A stretch of 64,000 bases of DNA from Nocardia sp. BMG51109 (GTDB taxonomy: Bacteria; Actinomycetota; Actinomycetes; Mycobacteriales; Mycobacteriaceae). Made by a program: the position numbers and the translations under genes. A model generated the notes under the pieces. That model searched no databases and was not told the DNA's origin. It worked only from the letters and a program-made list of their open reading frames with translations. Shown piece by piece: positions 8,348 through 17,384 of the stretch; within the stretch, counting starts at the first letter, position 1; each line of letters opens with the position of its first letter. The stretch is taken from the NCBI RefSeq assembly GCF_000526215.1, contig NZ_JAFQ01000004.1, positions 7,564,001 through 7,628,000 on the forward strand, read 5' to 3'.

Positions 8348-9097
8348 ATGAAGGCAGACCGGGTACGGGACGCGGAACCGGCGCATCAGGTGGTGTCCCG
8401 GGAACTGCGCGATGGTATTGCCGCGGGTAACTATCGCGACGGCGGCAAGCTGCCGACCGAAGCCGAACTCGCCCAGCGATATCGGGTCAGCCGCCAGACC
8501 GTGCGCCGCGCCTTCCAGGATCTCGTCGCCGACGGCACGGTCTACCGCGTACCGGGCCGCGGCACGTTCGTCACCGAATCCGAGGGCCACTACCTGCGTC
8601 ATCACGGCTCGATCGAGGACCTGATGAACCTGTCCTCCGACACCACCATGGAGGTGCTCACACCGCTGCACCGCCGCGTCGACATCGATGCCGCCGGCCG
8701 GCTCCGGCTCGATACCGACATCGTCTACACCGTCGCCTTCCGCCGCATCCACGAAGGTGTCCCGTTCGTCCTGACCACGGTGTACCTGCCCGAGCACATC
8801 GGCAAGCACATCGTCGGCCTCGCCGAGGTGGCCGCCGGCGGGGTGAGCTCCCATACCGTGATCGGGTTGCTCGAACCCCGCCTCGACAACCCGATCGTCG
8901 AAGCCGCGCAGTCGATCACGGTCGCCGGCGCCGATGCCGAGGTCGCGGCCGGGCTCGGCTGCGCACCAGGCCATCCGATGCTCCGTGTCGACCGGCTCTA
9001 CTCGGACGCCGCCGGTCGGCCCGTCGACCTGTCGGTCAGCTACTTCCTGCCCGAGCACTACACCTACCGGGTGACGCTGCGCCGCAGCACATCCTGA
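8348..9097 (+). CDS. GntR-family regulator with UTRA domain (HutC type)
   Basis: 249 aa from ATG 8348, with AGGAGA 3 nt upstream. Residues 1-75 are a GntR winged helix (LPTEAELAQRYRVSRQTVRRAFQDLVADGTVYRVPGRGTFV). Residues 90-245 form a UTRA ligand-binding domain (FVLTTVYLPEHIG, and a C-terminal PVDLSVSYFLPEHY). HutC-type regulators respond to small molecules such as urocanate, sugars or acyl derivatives. It sits immediately upstream of an acyl-CoA dehydrogenase, and the repeated GTACGTA sites between them are the likely operator, so it probably controls that gene. Confidence 0.92.
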   Translation: MKADRVRDAEPAHQVVSRELRDGIAAGNYRDGGKLPTEAELAQRYRVSRQTVRRAFQDLVADGTVYRVPGRGTFVTESEGHYLRHHGSIEDLMNLSSDTTMEVLTPLHRRVDIDAAGRLRLDTDIVYTVAFRRIHEGVPFVLTTVYLPEHIGKHIVGLAEVAAGGVSSHTVIGLLEPRLDNPIVEAAQSITVAGADAEVAAGLGCAPGHPMLRVDRLYSDAAGRPVDLSVSYFLPEHYTYRVTLRRSTS

Positions 9098-9131
9098 CGT
9101 TCCTCCGCCGACCCGCCCGGCAGGGCGCTTC

Positions 9132-9163
9132 ATTTGTACGTATATCGGTCATATTTGTACGTA
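9132..9163. promoter_or_regulatory. Direct-repeat operator for the GntR/UTRA regulator
   Basis: ATTTGTACGTA occurs at 9132-9142 and again at 9153-9163, exactly 21 bp (two helical turns) apart. The second copy continues into the perfect palindrome GTACGTAC (9157-9164). It lies 115-147 bp upstream of the acyl-CoA dehydrogenase start. Confidence 0.7.
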
Positions 9164-9278
9164 CTTATGATAGAAATTACCGGACTTGGTGGTATTCACG
9201 ACCGAGCCCGCGGCAGGCCGCCCGGCGCGCGGTCGAGATCGCGCGCGAGGCACGGTCACGGAACGAGGAGAACGCGGT

Positions 9279-10472
9279 ATGGGTCGGCTGTGCAGCACCG
9301 ACGGATTGACCGAGGTCCAGACCGAGATCATCGAAACGGTCCGCGCATACGTGGAGAAGAAGATCCTCCCGGTGGCGACCGAGCTCGAGCACGCCGACGA
9401 GTACCCGCAGGAAATCGTCGACGGGCTCAAGGAGCTGGGCATCTTCGGGCTGATGATCCCCGAGGAGTACGGCGGACTGGGTGAGTCGCTGCTGACCTAC
9501 GCGTTGTGCGTCGAGGAGATCGCGCGCGGCTGGATGAGCGTGTCGGGGGTGATCAACACGCACTTCATCGTGGCCTACATGCTCATGCGGCACGGCACCG
9601 ACGAGCAGAAGCGGAAGTATCTGCCGAAGATGGCCACCGGCGAGGTGCGGGGGTCGTTTTCGATGTCGGAGCCCGGCCTGGGCTCGGACGTGGCGGCGAT
9701 CAAGACCAGGGCCGTCCGGGGCGAGGACGGCTGGTACACGATCGACGGCCAGAAGATGTGGCTGACCAACGGCGGCACGTCGAATCTCATTGCGGTGCTG
9801 GCGAAGAGCGACGAGGGCGCCGGCAGCGTCTACAAGAACATGACGACGTTCCTGGTCGAGAAGGAGGCCGGCTTCGGCGAGACCGCCCCGGGCCTCACCA
9901 TCCCCGGCAAGATCGACAAGATGGGGTACAAGGGCGTCGACACCACCGAGGCCGTCTTCACGGGCCACCGGGTTCCGGCCGACCGGGTTCTCGGTGGGGT
10001 CCCGGGCAGGGGCTTCTACCACATGATGGACGGTGTCGAGGTCGGCCGCGTCAATGTCGCCGCCCGTGCCTGCGGCATCGCGCTGCGGGCCTTCGAGTTG
10101 GCGATCGCCTACGCCCAGCAGCGCGAAACCTTCGGCAAGCCGATCGCCGATCACCAGGCGATCCTGTTCCGCCTGGCGGAGATGGCCACCAAGGTCGAGG
10201 CCGGCCACGCGATGATGGTCAAGGCCGCCCGGCTCAAGGACACCGGCGAACGCAACGACGTCGGCGCCGGTATGGCGAAGATGCTCGCCGCCGAGTACTG
10301 CAGCGAGGTCGTCCAGGACTCCTTCCGTATCCACGGCGGTTACGGCTACTCCAAGGAGTACGAGATCGAGCGCCTCTACCGCGAGGCCGCCTTCATGCTG
10401 ATCGGTGAGGGCACCTCCGACATTCAGAAGATGATCATCGGCCGCGCCCTGCTCGCGGACTACGGGCTCTGA
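9279..10472 (+). CDS. Acyl-CoA dehydrogenase
   Basis: 397 aa from ATG 9279 (GAGGAG upstream). It has the FAD/substrate signature FSMSEPGLGSDVAAIKT, the middle beta-domain WLTNGG, and C-terminal FRIHGGYGYSKEYEIERLYREAAFMLIGEGTSDIQ, where the Glu of GEGTS is in the place of the catalytic base of most acyl-CoA dehydrogenases. It would introduce a C2-C3 double bond in an acyl-CoA and pass electrons to ETF. An in-frame upstream extension to 9186 is not supported by homology. It appears monocistronic behind the GntR/UTRA gene, and its substrate is unknown. Confidence 0.93.
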   Translation: MGRLCSTDGLTEVQTEIIETVRAYVEKKILPVATELEHADEYPQEIVDGLKELGIFGLMIPEEYGGLGESLLTYALCVEEIARGWMSVSGVINTHFIVAYMLMRHGTDEQKRKYLPKMATGEVRGSFSMSEPGLGSDVAAIKTRAVRGEDGWYTIDGQKMWLTNGGTSNLIAVLAKSDEGAGSVYKNMTTFLVEKEAGFGETAPGLTIPGKIDKMGYKGVDTTEAVFTGHRVPADRVLGGVPGRGFYHMMDGVEVGRVNVAARACGIALRAFELAIAYAQQRETFGKPIADHQAILFRLAEMATKVEAGHAMMVKAARLKDTGERNDVGAGMAKMLAAEYCSEVVQDSFRIHGGYGYSKEYEIERLYREAAFMLIGEGTSDIQKMIIGRALLADYGL

Positions 10473-10649
10473 CCCGATCGAGCCCGAAACTCCTTCGTGC
10501 AGTGGACAGTCCGGATATGTCGGCCCGGCGCGGGTACCGCGCCCGGACCGCCTCGGCAGCTGTGTGCGGAGCCCTCGGGCGTCGGCGGCCGTGCGCCCGT
10601 TCAGGACGGTCTCACGACCTCTCGACAGATACAGGGCCATACTATATTT

Positions 10650-10659
10650 TCTATAGATT
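10650..10659. promoter_or_regulatory. TCTATAG operator at the crotonase start
   Basis: TCTATAGATT directly abuts the ATG at 10660 and matches 9 of 10 bases of TCTATAGAAT at 26451-26460 beside the GntR/FCD gene. A regulator bound here would block transcription or translation initiation of the plus-strand operon. Confidence 0.6.
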
Positions 10660-11448
10660 ATGACCTCCGAGACAGCTCAGGTACCCGTTCATCAGGAGCA
10701 CCCGGGCCCCGGGGTCACCGTCCTGAGGCTCGACCGTCCGCACCGCCGCAACGCACTCGACGCGCAGACCGCGGAGTTGCTGAGGGCCGGCCTCGCCGGC
10801 GCCGCCCGCCGCCGGGACGCGGCCGTGGTCATCACCGGGGGCGACGACTTCTTCTCGTCCGGGGGCGATGTGGAGTCGATGCCCGGACCGGACGGAGGAG
10901 TCTTCGGCCCCGCGGAACGGTTGACCCTGATTCACGATCTGGTACTGGCCATGATCGGTGCCGACCAGGTGATCATCGCGGCCGTCGAGCGGTACGCGAT
11001 CGGCGCCGCCTGGGGCCTCGTGCTCGCCTGCGACCTCGTCGTCGTCGGGGAAAACGCCTACTTCAAGGCCCCGTTCGCCGCCCGCGGCATGACGGCCGAC
11101 GCCGGTACGGCCTACCACCTCCCGCGCCGGCTGGGGCAGCAGCGTGCCGCGGCCCATCTCTTCCTCGGCGAGCCCCTCACGGCCCGGGACGCACGGACGG
11201 CGGGCCTGGTCACCGAGACCGTGGCGCCCGGGAGCGCGACCTCGCGGGCCGTCGAACTCGCCACCACGCTGGCGGCCGGCCCGACCCAGTCGAACGCCAT
11301 CACCAAGTCGCTGCTCGCCCGGGACCGCGCGGACCTCGCCCAGTTCCTGGCCAGCGAACGCACCGCGATGGCCCTGGCCGGCCACGGGCCGAATGCACGC
11401 GAGGGCCGCAACGCCTTCCTGGAACGACGGGAGCCACACTTCTCATGA
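10660..11448 (+). CDS. Enoyl-CoA hydratase/isomerase (crotonase) family, atypical active site
   Basis: 262 aa. Crotonase fold with both oxyanion-hole segments (FFSSGGDVESM and YAIGAAWGL). The two catalytic glutamates of true hydratases appear to be replaced: the segment that normally holds the first reads APFAARGMTADAGT, and the second position, before FLGEPLT, is Ala. An Asp in TADAGT sits where PaaG-like isomerases carry an acid. It may be an isomerase or another crotonase rather than a hydratase. No Shine-Dalgarno sequence is visible, so the message could be leaderless. The stop overlaps the CoA-transferase start (ATGA). Confidence 0.85.
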   Translation: MTSETAQVPVHQEHPGPGVTVLRLDRPHRRNALDAQTAELLRAGLAGAARRRDAAVVITGGDDFFSSGGDVESMPGPDGGVFGPAERLTLIHDLVLAMIGADQVIIAAVERYAIGAAWGLVLACDLVVVGENAYFKAPFAARGMTADAGTAYHLPRRLGQQRAAAHLFLGEPLTARDARTAGLVTETVAPGSATSRAVELATTLAAGPTQSNAITKSLLARDRADLAQFLASERTAMALAGHGPNAREGRNAFLERREPHFS

Positions 11449-12668
11449 ACACCACGCCCCTGGCGCATCTCCAGGTGGTCGAGTGCGCCACCTTCATCGC
11501 CGGGCCCTCGTGCGGTTTGAGCCTCACCCAGCTGGGGGCCGAGGTCATCCGGGTCGATCTCCCCGGCGGCGGCAGCGACCAGTTGCGCTGGCCGCTCGCC
11601 CACACCGGCGCCAGCCTCTACTGGGCCAACCTCAACAAGGGAAAGCGGTCGGTCGTGCTGGATTACCGCACACCGGAGGGACGAGAGCTGCTGCTGGCGC
11701 TCTGCACCAGGCCGGGGCCGGGTGCGGGCATCTTCGTCGACAACATGGTCGGGCGGCACCGGGTGACCCACGAGAACCTCACCGATCGCCGGCCCGACGC
11801 GATCTCGGTGCACGTGCTCGGCTTCCCCGACGGGCGTCCCGGGGTCGACTACACGGTGAACGCGGCGGTCGGGGTTCCGAATATGACGGGGCCGGGCAGC
11901 TCCGCGGAACCGGTCAACCATGTGCTGCCCGCCTGGGATCTGCTGGCGGGCGCTTCCGCCGCGCTCGGCGTGCTGGCCGCGGTGAGCCGGCGCGAGCAGA
12001 CCGGTGCGGGCTCGCGCCTCGATATCGCGCTGGCCGATGTGGCCCTGTCCGCGGTGGGATCGATGGGCTGGCTGGCCGAGGCCGAGCAGCACGGGGACCG
12101 TCCGGCGCACGGCAATCACCTCTTCGGCAGCTTCGGCACCGACTTCGCCGCCGCCGACGGGCGGCGCGTCATGGTCGTCGCCCTGACCGAGGGGCAGTGG
12201 CGGGCACTGTGCGAGGTCACCGGGACCGCGCCGGTCTTCGCGGCGCTCGAGACCGCACTCGAGACCGACCTGCGGCACGAGTCCGAGCGCTACCGGTTCC
12301 GCGACACCATCGCCTCGATCCTGCGTCCCTGGTTCGCGGCGCGCACCCTCGACGAGCTGACCACACAACTGGACGGTGCCCGGGTGCTGTGGGGCCCGTA
12401 CCGGTCGATGTCCGAGGCCGCCGCGACGGCCCGCGCGGATCCGGGTTCGGTGGCGCGGCCGGTCGATCAACCCGGGATCGGTGAGATGCTCGCCACCGGA
12501 TATCCGCTCCGGTGGGAAGACCACACATCGGCTCCCGTGCCCGCCCCGCGCCTCGGCGCCGACACCGAGGAGGTGCTCGCGCAGTCGCTGGGGCTCACCG
12601 GCAACGAGATCGGCCGCCTGCACGACCTGGGGGTGGTGGCATGCGACCCGGCGCGCACGTCCGGCTGA
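11445..12668 (+). CDS. Class III CoA-transferase (CaiB/BaiF family)
   Basis: 407 aa from ATG 11445. Typical features are LQVVECATFIAGPSCGLSLTQLGAEVIRVD at the start, NLNKGKRSVVLDYRTPEGRELL, and the segment PAWDLLAGASAALGVLAAV, whose Asp matches the catalytic aspartate that forms the acyl-enzyme anhydride. These enzymes move CoA between carboxylic acids. In this operon it could activate the substrate or exchange CoA with a product such as succinate. It is somewhat shorter in the C-terminal lid than formyl-CoA transferase and ends about 90 bp before the SDR gene. Confidence 0.92.
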   Translation: MNTTPLAHLQVVECATFIAGPSCGLSLTQLGAEVIRVDLPGGGSDQLRWPLAHTGASLYWANLNKGKRSVVLDYRTPEGRELLLALCTRPGPGAGIFVDNMVGRHRVTHENLTDRRPDAISVHVLGFPDGRPGVDYTVNAAVGVPNMTGPGSSAEPVNHVLPAWDLLAGASAALGVLAAVSRREQTGAGSRLDIALADVALSAVGSMGWLAEAEQHGDRPAHGNHLFGSFGTDFAAADGRRVMVVALTEGQWRALCEVTGTAPVFAALETALETDLRHESERYRFRDTIASILRPWFAARTLDELTTQLDGARVLWGPYRSMSEAAATARADPGSVARPVDQPGIGEMLATGYPLRWEDHTSAPVPAPRLGADTEEVLAQSLGLTGNEIGRLHDLGVVACDPARTSG

Positions 12669-12758
12669 CGTAGTCGACCGGAGCTGCCGTCGGGCGCACC
12701 CTCCGCTCTTCCCCTCGCCCCACCGCACCCTCGAACGAGATCACCAGGAAGGCTTCCC

Positions 12759-13499
12759 ATGACCGCACTCCTCGCCGACAAGACCACCGTCGTCACCGGC
12801 GGCGCCCAAGGCATCGGCCTGGCCATCGCCAGGCTGTACATCGAGCACGGCGCCCGGGTCGTCATCGGCGACCTGAACGAGGCCGCCGCGCAGGCGGCGG
12901 TGCGGGAGCTCGGCAGCGACCGGGCCCGCGCCGTGCGGTGCGACGTCGTCGACGCCGCACAGGTGCAGACCCTGATAGACACGGCCGTGGCCGAATTCGG
13001 CTCCCTCGACGTCTTCGTCAACAACGCCGGCGTCACCCGGGACGCGACCATGCGCACCATGACCGAGGACGACTTCGACCTCGTCGTCCGGGTGCACCTG
13101 AAGGGCACGTGGAACGGCACCCGGCTGGCCGCGGCACGGATGCGCGAGCAGAAGTCGGGCGCGATCGTCAACATCTCCTCGCTGTCCGGGAAGGTCGGCA
13201 TGGTCGGCCAGACCAACTACTCGGCCGCCAAGGCCGGGATCGTGGGGCTCACCAAGGCGGCGGCCAAGGAGATGGCCCACCACGGGGTGCGCGTCAACGC
13301 GATCCAGCCGGGGCTGATCCGGTCCGCGATGACCGAGGCGATGCCGCAGAAGGCATGGGACGGGAAGATGGCCGAGATTCCGATGCAGCGGCCGGGCGAG
13401 CCGCACGAGGTCGCGGGCGCCGCCCTGTTCTACGCCTCGTCCCTGTCCTCCTATATGACCGGCACCGTGGCCGAGGTGACCGGCGGGCGGTTCATGTGA
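12759..13499 (+). CDS. SDR-family 3-hydroxyacyl dehydrogenase / ketoreductase (FabG-like)
   Basis: 246 aa. TGGAQGIG (NAD(P)-binding), NNAG, catalytic Ser in [15 protein letters not shown] (Tyr and Lys), and the FabG-like end [26 protein letters not shown]. The Asp after strand 2 (GDLNEAAA) suggests NAD preference. Between a dehydratase and a thiolase its likely task is oxidation of a 3-hydroxyacyl-CoA to the 3-ketoacyl-CoA. A good ribosome site (AGGAAG) precedes ATG 12759, and the stop overlaps the next gene by GTGA. Confidence 0.92.
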   Translation: MTALLADKTTVVTGGAQGIGLAIARLYIEHGARVVIGDLNEAAAQAAVRELGSDRARAVRCDVVDAAQVQTLIDTAVAEFGSLDVFVNNAGVTRDATMRTMTEDDFDLVVRVHLKGTWNGTRLAAARMREQKSGAIVNISSLSGKVGMVGQTNYSAAKAGIVGLTKAAAKEMAHHGVRVNAIQPGLIRSAMTEAMPQKAWDGKMAEIPMQRPGEPHEVAGAALFYASSLSSYMTGTVAEVTGGRFM

Positions 13500-14398
13500 G
13501 CGCGCCCCGGGAGAGCATCGTCGAGCGCGTCGTCGACCCGGTCGCGGTGGCAGGCCTCGCCGGGCTGCTCGGGGCGACGGACTTGGACCTGCGGGCCGGT
13601 GCCGCGCTGCCACCCCTGTGGCACTGGGCCACGCTCGCCCGGTGGCCCGCCCCGCACACACTGGGGCCGGACGGGCACCCCCTGCGGGGGACCGGCATCA
13701 TGCCGGACGTCGCCCTGCCGCGCCGGATGTTCGGCGGGGGCAGCCTCACCTTCCATGCCCCGATACCGGTGGGCGACGAGGTCACCGTGACCTCGCGCGC
13801 CTCGGAGCCGCGGGAGCGCGACGGCCGCACCGGCCCCCTCGTCCTGGTCGACCTGACCGTTCAGGTGCACGACCGCGCCGGCACCCTGCTCCTGGAGGAG
13901 ATCCAGAACATCGTCTACACGAGCGCGCGGACACAATCCGCCACGGTCGAGCCCTCCCCCGCACCGCTCGCCGAGCAGCTGATCGGCCCGCCCCGGACCA
14001 CCGAGGCGGGCGAGACGAGGCGGGACCTGCGCACCGATCCGGTGCACCTGGCCCGGTTCAGCGCGCTCACCGCCAATTCCCACCGGATCCACATCGACTG
14101 GCCCTATGCGACCGGAGTCGAGGGCTACCCCGGCCTCGTCGTTCACGGCCCGCTCATGGCGGTGGCCCTGGCCGAGACGGCCCGGCGCGCCGGCGCGCCC
14201 ACTCCCGGGACACTGCGGCACCGCGGTCTGGCACCGCTGTTCTGCGGAGAGCGTGCGGAGCTGGTGGCGAGGCAGGGCACGGGCCCGGTGCTGGAGGTCG
14301 TCTCCCCCGCCGCCGAGGGCGAGGAGCCGCGCGTCCACGCGCGGCTCGAGCTCGACCCCGCACCGAGTACCGGCGCACGGCCGCACCGACCCAGCTGA
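13496..14398 (+). CDS. FAS1-like / HTD2-type double hot-dog dehydratase
   Basis: 300 aa from GTG 13496. The N-terminal half matches FAS1-type dehydratase hot-dog domains ([41 protein letters not shown]). The C-terminal half carries [18 protein letters not shown] and [14 protein letters not shown], a hydratase-2-like motif with the expected His. The overall layout resembles mesaconyl-C4-CoA hydratase and fungal HTD2. It should hydrate or dehydrate an acyl-CoA thioester, perhaps one with a second carboxylate, judging from the mesaconyl-CoA relatives. The 4-bp GTGA overlap couples it to the SDR. Confidence 0.85.
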   Translation: MSAPRESIVERVVDPVAVAGLAGLLGATDLDLRAGAALPPLWHWATLARWPAPHTLGPDGHPLRGTGIMPDVALPRRMFGGGSLTFHAPIPVGDEVTVTSRASEPRERDGRTGPLVLVDLTVQVHDRAGTLLLEEIQNIVYTSARTQSATVEPSPAPLAEQLIGPPRTTEAGETRRDLRTDPVHLARFSALTANSHRIHIDWPYATGVEGYPGLVVHGPLMAVALAETARRAGAPTPGTLRHRGLAPLFCGERAELVARQGTGPVLEVVSPAAEGEEPRVHARLELDPAPSTGARPHRPS

Positions 14399-14433
14399 GC
14401 AACGACCCGGCTGCACAACGACAGAGGAGAGCC

Positions 14434-15641
<1,208 letters not shown>

Positions 15642-15645
<4 letters not shown>

Positions 15646-16112
15646 GCGCGGCCGGCCCCGCGGTCGTAGGCACCCGGGAGGAGCTGGCGGCGCTCGTGGG
15701 CGTCGAACTCGGCCCCGGCCCGTGGCTCACCGTCGACCAGGAGCGCATCGACCTCTTCGCCCGCACGACGGGTGACCACCAGTGGATCCACGTCGACACC
15801 GAGCGCGCCGCCCGCGGCCCGTACGGCCGGACGATCGCGCACGGCTACCTGACGCTCTCCCTCATTTCCGCTCTCGCCGAGGATCTCTACCGGTTCGAGC
15901 TCGGGACGGCACGGCTCAACTACGGCCTGGACACAGTGCGCTTCCCCACCCCTGTTCCGGTCGGCGGCAAGGTGCGGCTGCGCTGCACCATCGCCGAGGT
16001 GGTCCCACGGGGAGACGCGCTCCTGGTGCCCATCGACTTCACCGTGGACCTGGCCGGGAGCGAGCGTCCGGCCTGCGTGGCCCGCAAGATGTCGCTGGTG
16101 CTGCTCACCTGA
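15642..16112 (+). CDS. MaoC-like (R)-specific enoyl-CoA hydratase
   Basis: 156 aa from GTG 15642. [18 protein letters not shown] followed by [13 protein letters not shown] is the hydratase-2 signature with catalytic Asp and His; the remainder is a single hot-dog fold. It provides a second hydratase activity in the operon, which fits the doubt about the crotonase at the front. Last gene of the plus-strand operon; a strong bidirectional hairpin begins 19 bp after its stop. Confidence 0.93.
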
Positions 16113-16130
16113 CGGCACGCACTCCCGCCC

Positions 16131-16172
16131 ACGACGGAAGGACCGGCCCCTCATGGCCGGCCCTTCCGTCGT
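16131..16172. terminator. Bidirectional terminator between the two catabolic operons
   Basis: ACGACGGAAGGACCGGCC, 6-nt loop, GGCCGGCCCTTCCGTCGT: an 18-bp stem with one mismatch (a G-U wobble in the minus-strand RNA). It lies between the convergent MaoC and solute-binding-protein genes. Confidence 0.85.
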
Positions 16173-16184
16173 GCTGACCGTGAG

Positions 16185-16226
16185 TGTCAGCCGCTGAAGG
16201 CGCGTGGATGTCAGCCGCTGAAGGCG
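16185..16226. repeat. 24-bp tandem duplication at the end of the solute-binding protein gene
   Basis: TGTCAGCCGCTGAAGGCG is present at 16185-16202 and again at 16209-16226, with a 24-bp period. The inner copy encodes the last residues and stop of the binding protein; the outer copy lies just past the stop. It looks like a local replication slip with no effect on the protein. Confidence 0.8.
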
Positions 16227-17347
16227 AACGTCTTGTTCCAGCGCGCCACGATGTCGCGGCCGCGGGTCCTGGCGTCCTCCGGGGTGTAGACCAGGAAGCC
16301 CTTGTCGTCGGCCTTCGGCAGCTGGTATTGACCGGTCGGGACCTGGTCGATGTCGGTGCGGGAACTCACGAAACCCTGTGCCGCCGCGAACTCCTGGCCG
16401 GAGCGGGACATGGTCCAGTTCATGAAGAGCCGCGCGGCCGGGCTGTTCGCACCCGTTTCGGTCAGCCCCTGCATGTTGAAGGTGCCCGAGATCCCCTTCT
16501 CCGGGATCACCAGCTCGACGGGGGCTCCCGCCTGTTCGGCGCCGTAGGTGCTGTTGAAGCCGATCGTGGCCACCTCGATCTCACCGCGGGCCAGCGCGTC
16601 GAGCTGAACCGAGGTGGTGTCGAAGATCCGCGGCTTCTGGGCGGACAGACCGCTCCAGTAGTCCTCGCCCAGGACGCGCTCCTGAAAGTCGGCCAGGCCC
16701 TGCACGGTGCCGCCGGCGCCGGCGTTGACCACCCCCAGCTTGCCCTTCCACTTCGAGTCGAGCAGATCCTCCCAGGTGGTGGGGGCGTCGTTCTTCTCGA
16801 CCGCCAGGTCGTTGTAGGCGAACGCGTAGGCCGAGTAGTAGACGGTGTAGTACTCACCGTCTTTCCAGACCACGTTCCCCCTGTCGACCAGCTTGTCGTA
16901 GGTGGGCGTCCGGTACGGGGCGAAGACACCCGCCGCCGCGAAACCCTCGGCGAGAATCGGGTCGGTGATGGTGACCACGCCGGCCGACAGGCGCCCGGCG
17001 CCGTGTTCGCTGAGCACCCGCTCGTTGAGCTTGCCCGACGGCAGGCGCGTCATGTCGACTTTCACCCCGGTCTCGGCCTCGAACCGGGCGGCGGTCAGCC
17101 CGGCACTCTCCGCCCCCGACGCCGTGTACCAGTCGAGCGACTCCCCGCGGGCCGCCGCCAGGAGTTCGGCGTCGGCGATCTTCTCGCCGTGGATGACGAG
17201 CCCGTCGGAGTCGTCGATCGCGGGCATCGGCAGCATCGCCGCGGCGACGGCCACATCGTCCGGCCTGCCCGCGCCGCCGCCGCACGCGACGAGCGACGCG
17301 CTCAGGAGCAGGGCGGCAGCGGCGACGCCCCATCGGGTGAGCTTCAT
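16211..17347 (-). CDS. ABC importer solute-binding lipoprotein (FbpA/AfuA-like)
   Basis: 378 aa from ATG 17347 (AAGGAG upstream). A lipoprotein signal ends in LVAC, with Cys22 the lipidated residue. The body matches periplasmic binding proteins of the iron/putrescine group: LDWYTASGAESAGLTAARFEAETGVKVDMTRLPSGKLNERV, a YYSAYAFAYND hinge and TTWEDLLDSKWKGKLGVVNAG. An insertion of about 45 aa after the lipid anchor precedes the first domain. Although the family is often called iron-binding, some members carry organic anions or phosphonates. The operon of CoA enzymes makes an organic acid the more likely cargo. Confidence 0.88.
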   Translation of the reverse strand: MKLTRWGVAAAALLLSASLVACGGGAGRPDDVAVAAAMLPMPAIDDSDGLVIHGEKIADAELLAAARGESLDWYTASGAESAGLTAARFEAETGVKVDMTRLPSGKLNERVLSEHGAGRLSAGVVTITDPILAEGFAAAGVFAPYRTPTYDKLVDRGNVVWKDGEYYTVYYSAYAFAYNDLAVEKNDAPTTWEDLLDSKWKGKLGVVNAGAGGTVQGLADFQERVLGEDYWSGLSAQKPRIFDTTSVQLDALARGEIEVATIGFNSTYGAEQAGAPVELVIPEKGISGTFNMQGLTETGANSPAARLFMNWTMSRSGQEFAAAQGFVSSRTDIDQVPTGQYQLPKADDKGFLVYTPEDARTRGRDIVARWNKTFAFSG

Positions 17348-17384
17348 GGTTCCGGCTCCTTCTCGAGCGGTTCCGCCGGATCCG

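Noticed and set aside
9177..10640. 487-codon open frame antisense to the acyl-CoA dehydrogenase
   Set aside because: A shadow frame of high-G+C coding sequence; it lacks family motifs and a ribosome site, while the plus strand encodes a complete acyl-CoA dehydrogenase.
11112..12728. 538-codon open frame antisense to the CoA-transferase
   Set aside because: Composition is that of an antisense shadow; no domain was recognised and the plus-strand gene is convincing.
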